Assembly: GCA_014138725.1 (NCBI GenBank)
Contig: JACJID010000002.1
Location: 1,192,001-1,256,000, forward strand
Length of the DNA stretch: 64,000 nucleotides
Direction of reading: 5' to 3'
Source of the DNA: Kutzneria viridogrisea
Lineage (GTDB): Bacteria > Actinomycetota > Actinomycetes > Mycobacteriales > Pseudonocardiaceae
Shown: piece after piece, positions 9,606 to 18,098 of the stretch
How positions within the stretch are numbered: position 1 is the first letter of the stretch
Layout: every line of letters begins with the position of its first letter
Notes under the pieces: generated by a model
The model's database searches: none
The model's input: the letters and a program-made list of their open reading frames with translations, nothing else
Told to the model about the DNA's origin: nothing
Made by a program: the position numbers and the translations under genes

Positions 9606-9814
9606 TCGGGGTTCCTCCGGGGCGGTGCGGCGCGGGCACGGCTCGGCCACCTGCGACGGGCGGGGGCGGTGGGTCAGGGTAGACGAGCGACTGCTCGCGG
9701 CGATAGCCGAAACACCTGGAGCGGTGCACGTCACGCCCGCCCTGGGCACCCGGAGCCGGGACCGGTGTGCGACGATGACCCGAGCAGTTGCCCCCGCACG
9801 GACCAGGAGAAGTC

Positions 9815-10078
9815 GTGGCGTCGTCCTCGGAGTTGGAGAAGCGTCCGGCACACGGCGTCGACCCGCACGACGAGCCGTCCGCCGAGTGGGGCTGGCACGG
9901 CCAGTTCCCCAAGGCCACCCGGATCGCCGGGCTGCTGACCGCGTTGGCGCTGCTCGGCATGCTGATCGGCAACCACCGCGGCCACATCGAGGACATCTAC
10001 CTCGTCGCGACCGCCGCGGTCATCGTGATCGCGCTGATCTGGGACCGGATCCGCAGCCGCACCTCCTGGCGGCGCTGA
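9815..10078 (+). CDS. DUF2631 membrane protein
   Basis: This 87-residue protein has a charged N-terminus with a tryptophan-containing motif (EWGWHGQFPKATR) followed by two hydrophobic segments and a basic tail (WDRIRSRTSWRR). It matches the actinobacterial DUF2631 family, which includes Rv2876 in the equivalent mycobacterial region. The GTG at 9815 has AGGAGA just upstream. The function is unknown. It is divergent from potA. Confidence 0.85.
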   Translation: MASSSELEKRPAHGVDPHDEPSAEWGWHGQFPKATRIAGLLTALALLGMLIGNHRGHIEDIYLVATAAVIVIALIWDRIRSRTSWRR

Positions 10079-10207
10079 CTCGCCCATCCGTTGGACTGCT
10101 CTTGCGCATGTGCGCATGGGTCAGTTCACTGTGGTCCATGGGCGTGACGTCGCTTGAGGCCTTCTGGCCGACCCGGCGCGTCCGCCTGTTCGACGAAGCC
10201 TGTCACT

Positions 10208-10244
10208 AGGCCACGCACACGCGCCTTTGGCGTGCGCGTGGCCT
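10208..10244. other. Imperfect stem-loop upstream of the carbonic anhydrase gene
   Basis: The sequence around 10208-10244 folds into a stem, GGCCACGC against GCGTGGCC with one mismatch further in and a short TTTGG loop. It lies 70-110 bp upstream of the carbonic anhydrase start. It could be the terminator of the DUF2631 transcript or part of a 5' leader. Confidence 0.5.
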
Positions 10245-10315
10245 TCCCGCGTCCGAACCCACCCGGTTCGCGCGGTCTCCCGGGTGGGTCTCCCCTCCTC
10301 GAGAAGGAAACAGGC

Positions 10316-10804
10316 ATGTCCGTCACCGATGAACTGCTGGCCAACAACGCCGCCTACGCCGAGAACTTCTCCGGCCCGCTGCCCCTGCCGCCCGCCAAGC
10401 ACGTGGCCGTCGTGGCGTGCATGGACGCGCGGCTCAACGTCTACGGCATCCTCGGTCTGAACGAGGGCGAGGCGCACGTCATCCGCAACGCGGGCGGCGT
10501 GGTCACCGAGGACGAGATCCGCTCACTGGCGATCAGCCAGCGGCTGCTGGGTACCAAGGAGATCATCCTCATCCACCACACCGACTGCGGCATGCTCACC
10601 TTCACCGATGACCAGTTCAAGGCGGGGATCCAGGAGGAGGTCGGTATCAAGCCGACCTGGTCCGCCGAGGCGTTCAGCGACCTGGACGCCGATGTGCGCC
10701 AGTCGATCGAGCGGATCAAGGCGAACCCGTTCGTGGTGCACAAGGACCAGATCCGCGGCTTCGTGTTCGACGTGGCCACCGGCAAGCTCAACGAGGTCGT
10801 CTGA
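10316..10804 (+). CDS. Beta-class carbonic anhydrase
   Basis: This 162-residue enzyme interconverts CO2 and bicarbonate in the cytoplasm. The zinc ligands are C35 (ACMDAR, with the Asp37/Arg39 dyad), H88 and C91 (HHTDCGM). Length and sequence are close to the mycobacterial beta-CA Rv1284, including the ending FVFDVATGKLNEV. The ATG at 10316 follows GAAGGAAA. It is convergent with the GH31 gene, with a hairpin between them. Bicarbonate supply to carboxylases is its likely role. Confidence 0.95.
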   Translation: MSVTDELLANNAAYAENFSGPLPLPPAKHVAVVACMDARLNVYGILGLNEGEAHVIRNAGGVVTEDEIRSLAISQRLLGTKEIILIHHTDCGMLTFTDDQFKAGIQEEVGIKPTWSAEAFSDLDADVRQSIERIKANPFVVHKDQIRGFVFDVATGKLNEVV

Positions 10805-10815
10805 GCTGTTGGAAC

Positions 10816-10857
10816 GGTCCGGGTGCCGCGCCCCACGGTGTGCACGGCACCCGGACC
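10816..10857. terminator. Bidirectional hairpin terminator
   Basis: Perfect 13-bp arms (10816-10828 and 10845-10857, beginning GGTCCGGGTG) enclose a 16-base loop between the stop codons of the carbonic anhydrase and the convergent GH31 gene at 10863. Confidence 0.8.
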
Positions 10858-10862
10858 GGGTC

Positions 10863-13800
10863 TTACTTCAGCGCGGCTGCGAACACGTGCATGCCGGCTG
10901 TGTCGGGCAGCGTGACCGCGGTGACCTGCTTGCCCGCGGTGAGCGGCACCTGGTTGGCGAACACCCGGTACTCCACGGTCGGATAGGCCGCGCCGGAGTG
11001 CGTGTTCTTGCCCAACGTGGTGGCCACCGTGGTCGCGCCGTACTTGGTGGGATCGGCGCAACACCAGTTCGGGAAGCCCAGGTCGGCCTGACTCGTACTG
11101 CCGTCCGCGTAGTGCACGAGGACCGTTCCCTTGCCCGCTGGCGCACCGGTGCCGACCAGCACGAGAGCTGAGCCGCCGCCGCTGAGCGCAATCGTTTGCC
11201 TGCTGGCGACCGCGTTGTCCGGTCGCCCTGCGGCCGAAGCGGGCCAGGTCAACGTGGCACCCAGTGCCACGAACTGCTTGCCCGGTACGAGACCCGCCTT
11301 GGCCAGCGCTTCCGCGCTGAAACTGCTGCCGCCTCCGTCCAGGTCACCGGCGTCCATGTGGGCGGCATCTGTCGTCCCGACGTTGCCGAACGCGGCCGCG
11401 AGGTTGGCGTACGGCAGCGTCACCTGTGCCGCAGCCGACGCGGTGAGCCCCCTGGCACGCGCCGAGTAGGTCACCGCGGCGTCCAGTTCGGCATTGCCCG
11501 GTGTGGCCCCGTTCGAGCTGAGCGAGAAGCTCACCTTGGTGGTCTGTCCGGGCATGAGCAGCCAGGGCGTCGCCGCCGAGGTGCGCGCGACCTGGAACCC
11601 CTGCGGGGCGTTCAACTGCACCGCGAGATCGCGCACGGGAATGCCGGTGTTGTTGGTGAAGCTCACCGTGGCAACGGCCGCGTTGCCCGGCGTGAGCATC
11701 TGCGGGGCGTCCACCGCCACGGACACGTTCTGGTCCTGCGGCAGCCAGCCGCCCACCGCACTGGTGCCGTCCAGCACGAGGTCGAGCTGCTTGTTCGCGG
11801 CCAGCGACGCGGTCTTCACGTGCACCACGCCACCTCGATCGGCGGCGTCGTACCACCAACCGGTCGCCGCGGCCTCGTACGCGGCCTTGCTCGTGTACCT
11901 GGTGAGTAGCGAGTCGCCAGCGCGCACCACGGCGGGGTTGGACCCGGTGTGCACGGTCAGCTCGTACCGGCGTTCGGTGGGCTTGCCGGCGTAGTCGCCC
12001 TTGCTCTGTCCGATGTGCACGGACACCGAACCGGGGCCGGACTTCGGTGCGTCCACGGTGAACGTCTGGGTTGCCTGCGCGCCGTTCTGGAACGCGCGCG
12101 TCACCCCGTCGTCCTCGGTGAGCGTGAAGCTGCCGTGGCGCTGCGGGTACACGTCCAGGTCCAGCACGCTCTTGTCCCTGGTCTGCCAGGACTTGGTGCC
12201 CTCAGCCCACATCGGCACCACAGCACCGCCACGTACGAACAGCGGCAGGGTGTCCAGCGGAGCCCGGTAGCCGTCCACTGTGGTCGGACCGGTGTAGGTG
12301 CGGCCGGTCCAGTAGTCGGTCCAGGTGCCCTCGGGCAGGTAGATGCCGTTGCGCACGGTGGTGTCGGAGTAGACCGGCGCGACGAGGAAGTCAGTACCCG
12401 AGAGGAATTCGTACTTCGCCTTGTCGCCCCACGTGTTCGGGTCGTTCGGGTACTCCAGCACCAGCGGGCGCACCTGGCCGACACCGGTCTGGTGGGCCTG
12501 CGCCGAGTAGCTGTAGGTGTAGGGCAGCAACCGCTCCTTGAGGTCCAGGTACTTGCGGTTGATCGAGGTGTACGGGTCCCCGTAGCGCCACGGCTGCTTG
12601 TCGCTGGACGCCCAGCCGTCCATGGTCATCGCGGCGGGCAGGAAGGTCTTCCACTGCAGGTCGCGCACGTAGGTCTGCGCGCTACCGCCGAAGATCCCGT
12701 CGATGTCGCCGGTGTTGTAGGCGATACCGGACAGCGTGGACGCGGCGTAGGTCGGGATCTGCCACTTGATGTAGTCGTAGGAACCGGACTGGTCTCCGCT
12801 CCACAACACCGCACAGCGCTGTGCACCGGCCCAGCTCACCGGCTGCCAGACGAAACCGCGTGCGTCACTGTTCTTCTCGATGCCCTGGTGCGCGGTGTCG
12901 CAGGCGTCCAGCGCGTGCTGGTAGCCATCACCGACCCAGGCGACGTCCAGCTTGCGGACCCGGACCCCGGCCTTGACCTCGGCGTCCTGGTTCGGCAGAC
13001 CGTTCTCGGTCCACAGCCCCAGCTGCATGCCGTCCTTGCGCAGACCGTCACCGACCTGCTGGAGGTTCTCGTAGCCGCAGCCATATCCGTCGTTGACCAA
13101 CATCCAGCCGTTGGGCATGTTGTTGGCCACGTAGCCGTCAGCGACCTTCAGCGCGTCGGTGGTGTGCCGCTCACCCCTGTTGGCGTTGTGCAGGTAGCAG
13201 TCCGAGTCGCCGGTCTCCAGACCGTAGATCGGCGGCATGAACGGCTTGCCGACCAGGTCGGTGTAGCGCGACACGACGTCCTTCAGCCCGTCGCCCACCA
13301 CGTAGACCGCGTCGAACCGGCGCTCCGACTCGGTGGTGCGCACCGGGTCGGTGAACGAGTAGTTGCCCGGCGCGAAGGTGTTGCGCAGCACGCCGTAGCC
13401 CGCGGTGGAGGCGTAGAACGGCTGCGAGTTGGGTGCGCCGCCGTCGTTCCAGTTGTCGTCGTTGAAGACCCGCACGGTCTGGTCGCGCAGGTTGAGCCGG
13501 CCGTTCTGCTCACCGGCACCGAAGAACTGCTCGGTGGCACCCCGTGCCAGGGTCTGCGTGGTGGCATCGGACGTCCAGGACAGCGGCTGGTTCTCCGCCC
13601 AGATGCGCTTGTTGTCGGCCCCGTCGTAGAGGGCGAAGGTGAGCGGGTGCTTGTACGCGCGCAGCGTCGCCTTCGCGGTGGAGAAGGCCCAGTAGGCGCC
13701 CTTGTCCACCCGCTTCGGGGTGACCGGCGCACCGGGGTTGACGATGATCTTGTTGCCGGCGGGGTCCTCGAACTTGCCCTCGGGGGCGAGCCAGACCCGC

Positions 13801-13991
13801 ACCGCCGAGGAGTTCGGGAAGCTGATCCTGACCTGCGCCGAGCCCGAGCTGAGCGTGGTCGTGGCGCCGTCAGTGCTGACGGAGCCGAGGTCGGTGAGGT
13901 GGCCGGGGGCGGCCGCATGCGCTGGTACCGGGTTCAGCCCGACTAAGCCGAGCGTGAGAACTCCGAGCAGGGACTGCGCAAGTCTGCTCAT
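10863..13991 (-). CDS. Secreted glycoside hydrolase family 31 enzyme with C-terminal accessory domains
   Basis: This 1042-residue exported protein begins with a signal peptide ending AHAAAPG. It has a GH31 N-terminal beta-sandwich and a (beta/alpha)8 barrel with the probable nucleophile Asp in KLDVAWVGDG (about 349) and acid/base Asp in LWSGDQSGS (about 399). The proximal C-terminal sheet (GTWTDYWTGRTY, then PLFVRGGAVVPMW) is also present. After about residue 740 come an NEW3-type domain (VSFTNNTGIPVRDLAVQL) and a C-terminal beta-sandwich ending FAAALK, which is probably sugar-binding. GH31 enzymes act on alpha-linked glucosides or xylosides; the exact substrate is not predictable. The ATG at 13991 gives a proper signal peptide. 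Operator-like repeats lie about 100 bp upstream. Confidence 0.9.
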   Translation of the reverse strand: MSRLAQSLLGVLTLGLVGLNPVPAHAAAPGHLTDLGSVSTDGATTTLSSGSAQVRISFPNSSAVRVWLAPEGKFEDPAGNKIIVNPGAPVTPKRVDKGAYWAFSTAKATLRAYKHPLTFALYDGADNKRIWAENQPLSWTSDATTQTLARGATEQFFGAGEQNGRLNLRDQTVRVFNDDNWNDGGAPNSQPFYASTAGYGVLRNTFAPGNYSFTDPVRTTESERRFDAVYVVGDGLKDVVSRYTDLVGKPFMPPIYGLETGDSDCYLHNANRGERHTTDALKVADGYVANNMPNGWMLVNDGYGCGYENLQQVGDGLRKDGMQLGLWTENGLPNQDAEVKAGVRVRKLDVAWVGDGYQHALDACDTAHQGIEKNSDARGFVWQPVSWAGAQRCAVLWSGDQSGSYDYIKWQIPTYAASTLSGIAYNTGDIDGIFGGSAQTYVRDLQWKTFLPAAMTMDGWASSDKQPWRYGDPYTSINRKYLDLKERLLPYTYSYSAQAHQTGVGQVRPLVLEYPNDPNTWGDKAKYEFLSGTDFLVAPVYSDTTVRNGIYLPEGTWTDYWTGRTYTGPTTVDGYRAPLDTLPLFVRGGAVVPMWAEGTKSWQTRDKSVLDLDVYPQRHGSFTLTEDDGVTRAFQNGAQATQTFTVDAPKSGPGSVSVHIGQSKGDYAGKPTERRYELTVHTGSNPAVVRAGDSLLTRYTSKAAYEAAATGWWYDAADRGGVVHVKTASLAANKQLDLVLDGTSAVGGWLPQDQNVSVAVDAPQMLTPGNAAVATVSFTNNTGIPVRDLAVQLNAPQGFQVARTSAATPWLLMPGQTTKVSFSLSSNGATPGNAELDAAVTYSARARGLTASAAAQVTLPYANLAAAFGNVGTTDAAHMDAGDLDGGGSSFSAEALAKAGLVPGKQFVALGATLTWPASAAGRPDNAVASRQTIALSGGGSALVLVGTGAPAGKGTVLVHYADGSTSQADLGFPNWCCADPTKYGATTVATTLGKNTHSGAAYPTVEYRVFANQVPLTAGKQVTAVTLPDTAGMHVFAAALK

Positions 13992-14087
13992 TTGATGCGC
14001 CCTTCGTGCATGAATGAACACGACGGCTCTGTATAACGCAGACTTCAAGCACCGGCCACCCCTCGTTCGTCGGGAGCCGTTCAGTGC

Positions 14088-14112
14088 ATCGCATACGATC
14101 TGCACGTATACG
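14088..14112. promoter_or_regulatory. Operator-like double site upstream of the GH31 gene
   Basis: ATCGCATACGAT (14088-14099) and the palindrome CGTATACG (14105-14112) have centres 15 bp apart, about 100 bp upstream of the GH31 start. The second fits the T-N-GT...AC-N-A pattern known for FadR-type GntR regulators. The first 12-mer recurs exactly inside potB (7054-7065). Assignment to a GntR-family protein is inference. Confidence 0.5.
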
Positions 14113-14125
14113 ATGTGCGATCCTG

Positions 14126-14482
14126 CTAGGGCAGTACGGTGCGCACCGACTCCGCGGACCGTCCCACGACCGTCCGGCCGTCATCAGCGGTGATGATCGG
14201 GCGCTGGATCAGCACCGGATTGGCCGCCAGCACCACGACCCACCGAGCACGGTCGGCGGCAGTGCGCGACCAGGACTCCAGCCCGAGTTCCGCGGCGACC
14301 GGCTCGCCGAGGCGGGTGATGTCCCACGGCTGGAGTTCCAACCGGTCCAGCACCTCGTCGAGCTCCCGCACCGTGGGCGGATCCTCCAGGTAGCGCCGCA
14401 CCGTGTAGCTGACGCCAGCCTCGTCCAACATGGACAGTGCGGACCCGCACTTGGAACACGCGGGGTTGACCCAGATCTCCAT
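14126..14482 (-). CDS. ArsC/Spx-family thioredoxin-fold protein (arsenate reductase-like)
   Basis: This 118-residue protein begins MEIWVNPACSKC, giving the catalytic Cys9 and a second Cys12, and has the family's LIQRPI arginine motif near residue 95. The fold is that of ArsC/YffB/Spx. No other arsenic genes are nearby, so a true arsenate role is uncertain; a thiol-based oxidoreductase or regulator is equally possible. It lies four bases after the rlmN stop codon and is probably co-transcribed. The ATG at 14482 is preferred over an upstream in-frame start that would overlap rlmN. Confidence 0.85.
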   Translation of the reverse strand: MEIWVNPACSKCGSALSMLDEAGVSYTVRRYLEDPPTVRELDEVLDRLELQPWDITRLGEPVAAELGLESWSRTAADRARWVVVLAANPVLIQRPIITADDGRTVVGRSAESVRTVLP

Positions 14483-14486
14483 CGAC

Positions 14487-15593
14487 TCAGCCCTCAGCTG
14501 CGAGCTGCCCGCAGGCAGCGGCGATCTCCTGGCCACGGGTGTCGCGCACGGTGCACGCCACGCCCTGCTCGTTGACCCGGCGCACGAACTCGCGCTCCAC
14601 CGGCTTGGGACTGGCGTCCCACTTGCTGCCCGGGGTCGGGTTCAGCGGGATCACGTTGACGTGCGCGAACTGGCCCAGGTGCTTGCGCAGTAGCTTGCCA
14701 AGCAGGTCGGCTCGCCAAGGCTGGTCGTTCACGTCGCGGATCAGTGCGTACTCGATCGACACGCGCCGACCGGTCTTGTCGGCGTAACCACGCGCGGCGT
14801 CGAGCACCTCGGAGACCTTCCACCGGGTGTTGACCGGCACCAGGGTGTCGCGCAGTTCGTCGTCCGGGGTGTGCAGCGACACCGCGAGCCGGACCTGGAG
14901 GTTCTCCTCGGTCAGCTTGCGGATCGCGGGCACCAGGCCGACCGTGGACACGGTGACGGATCGCTGGGAGATGCCCAGGCCGTCCGGTGACGGATCGCAG
15001 ATGCGGTGCACCGCGGCGAGCACCCGCTTGTAGTTGGCGAGCGGTTCCCCCATGCCCATGAACACGATGTTGGACAACCGTCCCGGCCCACCGGGCAACT
15101 CGCCGTCACGCATGGCGGCGGCCGCGGAGCGGACCTGGTCGACGATCTCCGCCGTGGACAGGTTGCGCTGCAACCCGCCCTGGCCGGTGGCGCAGAACGG
15201 GCAGGCCATGCCGCACCCAGCCTGACTGGAGATGCACAGCGTCGCCCGGTCCGGGTAGCGCATCAGCACACTCTCCAGCAGCGTGCCGTCGTGCGCGCGC
15301 CACAGGGTCTTGCGGGTTGTGCCCTCGTCGCACTCCAGCTGACGCACCGGCGTGAGCAGGTCCGGCAGCAGTTCACCGACGAGCCGGTCCCGCGTGGCGG
15401 CCGGGATGTCGGTCATCGCGCTCGGGTCGGCGGTCAGCCGGGCGAAGTAGTGGTTGGACAGCTGCTTCGCACGGAACGACTTCTCCCCCAGTTCGACGAC
15501 GGCCTGCGCGCGCTCCTGCGCGGACAGGTCGGCGAGGTGCCGGGGCGGCATGCCGCGACGGGGGGCTTCGAACACCAGGGGGAGAGATTTCAT
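14487..15593 (-). CDS. rlmN: 23S rRNA (adenine2503-C2)/tRNA methyltransferase RlmN
   Basis: This 368-residue radical-SAM enzyme methylates A2503 of 23S rRNA and A37 of some tRNAs. The cluster-binding CxxxCxxC ([10 protein letters not shown]) is at about 124-131, the [11 protein letters not shown] motif follows, and the conserved cysteine near the C-terminus ([11 protein letters not shown]) forms the methyl-carrying intermediate. It matches Rv2880c of the syntenic mycobacterial block. The ArsC-like gene follows immediately; the PadR regulator is divergent. Confidence 0.95.
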   Translation of the reverse strand: MKSLPLVFEAPRRGMPPRHLADLSAQERAQAVVELGEKSFRAKQLSNHYFARLTADPSAMTDIPAATRDRLVGELLPDLLTPVRQLECDEGTTRKTLWRAHDGTLLESVLMRYPDRATLCISSQAGCGMACPFCATGQGGLQRNLSTAEIVDQVRSAAAAMRDGELPGGPGRLSNIVFMGMGEPLANYKRVLAAVHRICDPSPDGLGISQRSVTVSTVGLVPAIRKLTEENLQVRLAVSLHTPDDELRDTLVPVNTRWKVSEVLDAARGYADKTGRRVSIEYALIRDVNDQPWRADLLGKLLRKHLGQFAHVNVIPLNPTPGSKWDASPKPVEREFVRRVNEQGVACTVRDTRGQEIAAACGQLAAEG

Positions 15594-15650
15594 AGCGCCG
15601 ACCAGTGTCCCACACCAAATGCACTGTGACTCACGTCACTACATCGGCCG

Positions 15651-15679
15651 TTGTATCGCGATACATCAGCGATATATCG
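15651..15679. promoter_or_regulatory. Tandem PadR-type operators
   Basis: TGTATCGCGATACA (15652-15665) is a perfect 14-bp palindrome. With its flanks it reads TTGT-N8-ACAT, one base from the classical PadR box ATGT-N8-ACAT. A second palindrome, CGATATATCG (15670-15679), has its centre 16 bp further on. Both lie 40-67 bp upstream of the padR start and within the divergent rlmN/padR promoter region, which suggests autorepression. Confidence 0.7.
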
Positions 15680-15718
15680 TTAGCTCGTACCGAACGAACA
15701 ACCACGGAGGACAGACAC

Positions 15719-16408
15719 ATGCGTCACCACACTCATCACAGGCACGGGCACGGGCACGCCAGGTTCGACCGCACAGGCGGCTTCGAAGGCCAGTTCCCGC
15801 ACCACGTTCCCCAACCGCCGGAGTTCCCGAGGCCGCAAATGCCCGGCATGCCCTTCGCCGCAGGCGGCCCATGGCCGGGTGCGCTCGGCGCGATGGCCGG
15901 GTTCGGCCGGGGCATGCGCGGCGGTCGTCGCGGCGGCATGCGGCGGCAGCGGCGCGGCAACGTCCGCGCGGCGGTGCTGGCCCTGCTGGCCGAGCGCCCG
16001 ATGCACGGCTACGAGATGATCCAGGAACTCGCGGAGCGCACCGGCGGGTTGTGGAAGCCCAGCCCCGGCTCGGTCTACCCGACCCTGCAGTTGCTCGCCG
16101 ACGAGGGCCTGATCACCGCGAGCGAGGACGGCGGCAAGCGCCTGTTCACGCTCACCGAACTGGGCACCGAGGAGGCGACCAAGCAGGCCGCCGCCAAGCC
16201 CTGGGAGGACATGGCGGGCGAGCCCGACCAGGACGCCCTCCAGCTGCACTCCGCGCTCACCCAGCTGTTCATGGCGGTGGACCAGATCACGCAGGCGGGC
16301 ACCGAAGACCAGAAGGCCCGCGCGGTCGAGGCGGTCAACGAGGCCAAGCGCAAGATCTACGGCCTGCTCGCCGAGGACACCTCCGATGTCGACGACGAGG
16401 AGGAGTGA
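15719..16408 (+). CDS. PadR-family transcriptional regulator with His/Gly-rich N-terminus
   Basis: This 229-residue protein has an unusual head: residues 1-20 are rich in histidine (HHTHHRHGHGH), and a Pro/Met/Gly/Arg-rich stretch runs to about 80. The PadR winged helix follows (VRAAVLALLAERPMHGYEMIQELAERTGG, then GSVYPTLQLLADEGLI), and the C-terminal helices for dimerisation end in an acidic tail. PadR proteins are repressors that respond to small molecules. The ATG at 15719 has GGAGG ten bases upstream. Two palindromes just upstream suggest autoregulation. The His-rich head could bind metal, which is speculation. A hairpin follows the stop. Confidence 0.9.
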   Translation: MRHHTHHRHGHGHARFDRTGGFEGQFPHHVPQPPEFPRPQMPGMPFAAGGPWPGALGAMAGFGRGMRGGRRGGMRRQRRGNVRAAVLALLAERPMHGYEMIQELAERTGGLWKPSPGSVYPTLQLLADEGLITASEDGGKRLFTLTELGTEEATKQAAAKPWEDMAGEPDQDALQLHSALTQLFMAVDQITQAGTEDQKARAVEAVNEAKRKIYGLLAEDTSDVDDEEE

Positions 16409-16414
16409 CCCGAA

Positions 16415-16451
16415 GTGAGTGCTGCCCTTCCACGCGGAGGGCAGCACTCAC
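16415..16451. terminator. Bidirectional hairpin terminator
   Basis: Perfect 14-bp arms (16415-16428 and 16438-16451) flank a nine-base loop between padR and the convergent methyltransferase. The right arm contains the stop codon of the methyltransferase (16448-16450), so the hairpin overlaps coding sequence. Confidence 0.8.
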
Positions 16452-17209
16452 GGCAGGATCAGGCCGGTTGGCTTGCGCCGCAGGTGCAGCCGGTAGGCGA
16501 CTGGGAACTCCGTGCCGGAGGTCTGCGCGATGGCGCGATCAGCGACGGCTTGGGAGAACTCGATGCGCAGCACCGATTCCAGATCGGCCCGCTGCTGGAA
16601 GCGCCACACGGTGTCGACCGAGGTGCGGCTGAAGCCCTGATCGGCGAAGAACCGTTCCACGGCGGCAGGTTCGTAGCCGGGGACGTCAGCGCACAGCCAA
16701 GGCCCGTACGGCGGCCTCGCCCCGTCCAGGTCGATGATCGCCAGCGTGCCACCGGGCCGCAGCACGCGATCCGCCTCGACGAGTCCCGGCTCGCACCCGG
16801 GTCCGAAGAAGTAAGCAGTCCTCGCATGAACCAGGTCCACACTGGCATCGGGTAGTGGCAACCGCTGCGCCGGGCCTTCCAGGACGCGCACGTTCGAAGT
16901 GCCGCGGACCCGGACCTTGGCCCGGGCCACCAGCGGTGGGTGCGGTTCGACCCCGGTCACGCTCGCGGCATCGGATGCGAACACCGGCAGGTGAAATCCA
17001 TCACCACAGCCGACGTCGAGTACGTCGAGCCCGGACCAATCGCACTTCGCGCGCAACACGCGCCACAACTCGCCAGTGCTGTCCTGCGCCCGGTTCTCCA
17101 CCTCGTAGAGCTCGGGCCACTGCCAGATGTTCGGACTGGGAAGCACGTGCACACCGGTCAGTCTCGTCCTCACCCGAGCGGCCAACGCGGGCACCCACCC
17201 CATTCCCAT
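16448..17209 (-). CDS. Class I SAM-dependent methyltransferase
   Basis: This protein of about 253 residues has the glycine-rich SAM motif VLDVGCGDGFH at about 63-73, an acidic residue at the end of the next strand (TGVEPHPP) and a motif II region (LPDASVDLVHARTAYFF), in Methyltransf_11 style. The substrate is unknown. The ATG at 17209 has no good ribosome binding site; GTG codons at residues 13 and 20 are alternatives, so the first 20 residues are uncertain. It is divergent from the VOC gene and convergent with padR. Confidence 0.8.
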   Translation of the reverse strand: MGMGWVPALAARVRTRLTGVHVLPSPNIWQWPELYEVENRAQDSTGELWRVLRAKCDWSGLDVLDVGCGDGFHLPVFASDAASVTGVEPHPPLVARAKVRVRGTSNVRVLEGPAQRLPLPDASVDLVHARTAYFFGPGCEPGLVEADRVLRPGGTLAIIDLDGARPPYGPWLCADVPGYEPAAVERFFADQGFSRTSVDTVWRFQQRADLESVLRIEFSQAVADRAIAQTSGTEFPVAYRLHLRRKPTGLILP

Positions 17210-17306
17210 TCGTCAAGACAACCACGTGGCCGCTTGTATTGGGGGTGATGGTGAGCGGACCATTGGTAACAGTGAGTAGGGCGCAGGTCACGGTGAGGAG
17301 ACGCCC

Positions 17307-18098
17307 ATGACTTTTACCCCAGGTCTCCTGCCAGGAAGTCCGTGCTGGGTCGACCTGACCAGTCCCGATCCGAATGCGAGCCGTGAGTTCTACGCGAACC
17401 TGTTCGGCTGGCACTACGAGGTGGACCGCAACGGGTACGGGGTCGCGCTGGCGGGCGCGAACCCGGTGGCCGGAATCGGTCCCGGACGCGAAGCGGCCTG
17501 GATGCTGCACCTTGCAATTCGCAACCCGTGGATCGCGGTGGAACGAGTCGGTCAGCACGGCGGGAAAGTGCTGCGCGGGCCGATCGGCGGGCAGCAGGTG
17601 GTGGCCGCCGACCCGAGCGGGGCGAGGATCGCGTTGAGCATCCCGTCACCGGGTCGGCGGTTCACCACGGGAATTCCGGGCTCATTCGAATGGGCCGATC
17701 TCAACACGCGCGACGGGCAGGTCGCCGACAAGTTCTTCCACGGCCTGTTCCACTACGAGCAGGGCCAGGTCGGCGACGGGGTGGAGTTGGACTACACGAT
17801 CTGGTGGCAACACGGCACGGCAGTGCTCGGGCGGTACCGGATGGACTCGGACTTCCCAGCATCGACCCCGCCGCACTGGATGGTGTTCTTCCGCGTGCTC
17901 GACGAGTTGAGCACCGACCAGACCGCGGAGCGCGCCGTGCAGTGGGGCGGGGCGGTGACTGTGGACCCGTTCGACTCGGCGTACGGGCGGGTCGCGGTGC
18001 TGGAGGACCCGATGGGCGCGAGCTTCTCGGTGATCGCTCCCGCGCAGGACGACGAGGACGACTACGGCGCCGCCAACGACGACCCGTACGACGACTGA
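17307..18098 (+). CDS. Two-domain VOC (glyoxalase/bleomycin resistance-like) protein
   Basis: This 263-residue protein has two VOC repeats: GSPCWVDLTSPDPNASREFY at about residue 10 and GSFEWADLNTRDGQVADKFF at about 127. Each ends with a glyoxalase-type strand (AADPSGARIAL, LEDPMGASFSVI). The layout resembles the actinobacterial antigen CFP32 (Rv0577) group. Members act in metal-dependent small-molecule chemistry or binding; the function here is unknown. The C-terminus is acidic (DDEDDYGAANDDPYDD). GAGGAG precedes the ATG. Its stop codon directly abuts the stop of convergent cdsA. Confidence 0.85.
   Translation: MTFTPGLLPGSPCWVDLTSPDPNASREFYANLFGWHYEVDRNGYGVALAGANPVAGIGPGREAAWMLHLAIRNPWIAVERVGQHGGKVLRGPIGGQQVVAADPSGARIALSIPSPGRRFTTGIPGSFEWADLNTRDGQVADKFFHGLFHYEQGQVGDGVELDYTIWWQHGTAVLGRYRMDSDFPASTPPHWMVFFRVLDELSTDQTAERAVQWGGAVTVDPFDSAYGRVAVLEDPMGASFSVIAPAQDDEDDYGAANDDPYDD

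Noticed and set aside
14126-14482. Part of an arsenic resistance operon
   Set aside because: No ArsR, ArsB/Acr3 or other arsenic gene is nearby; the gene is simply downstream of rlmN.
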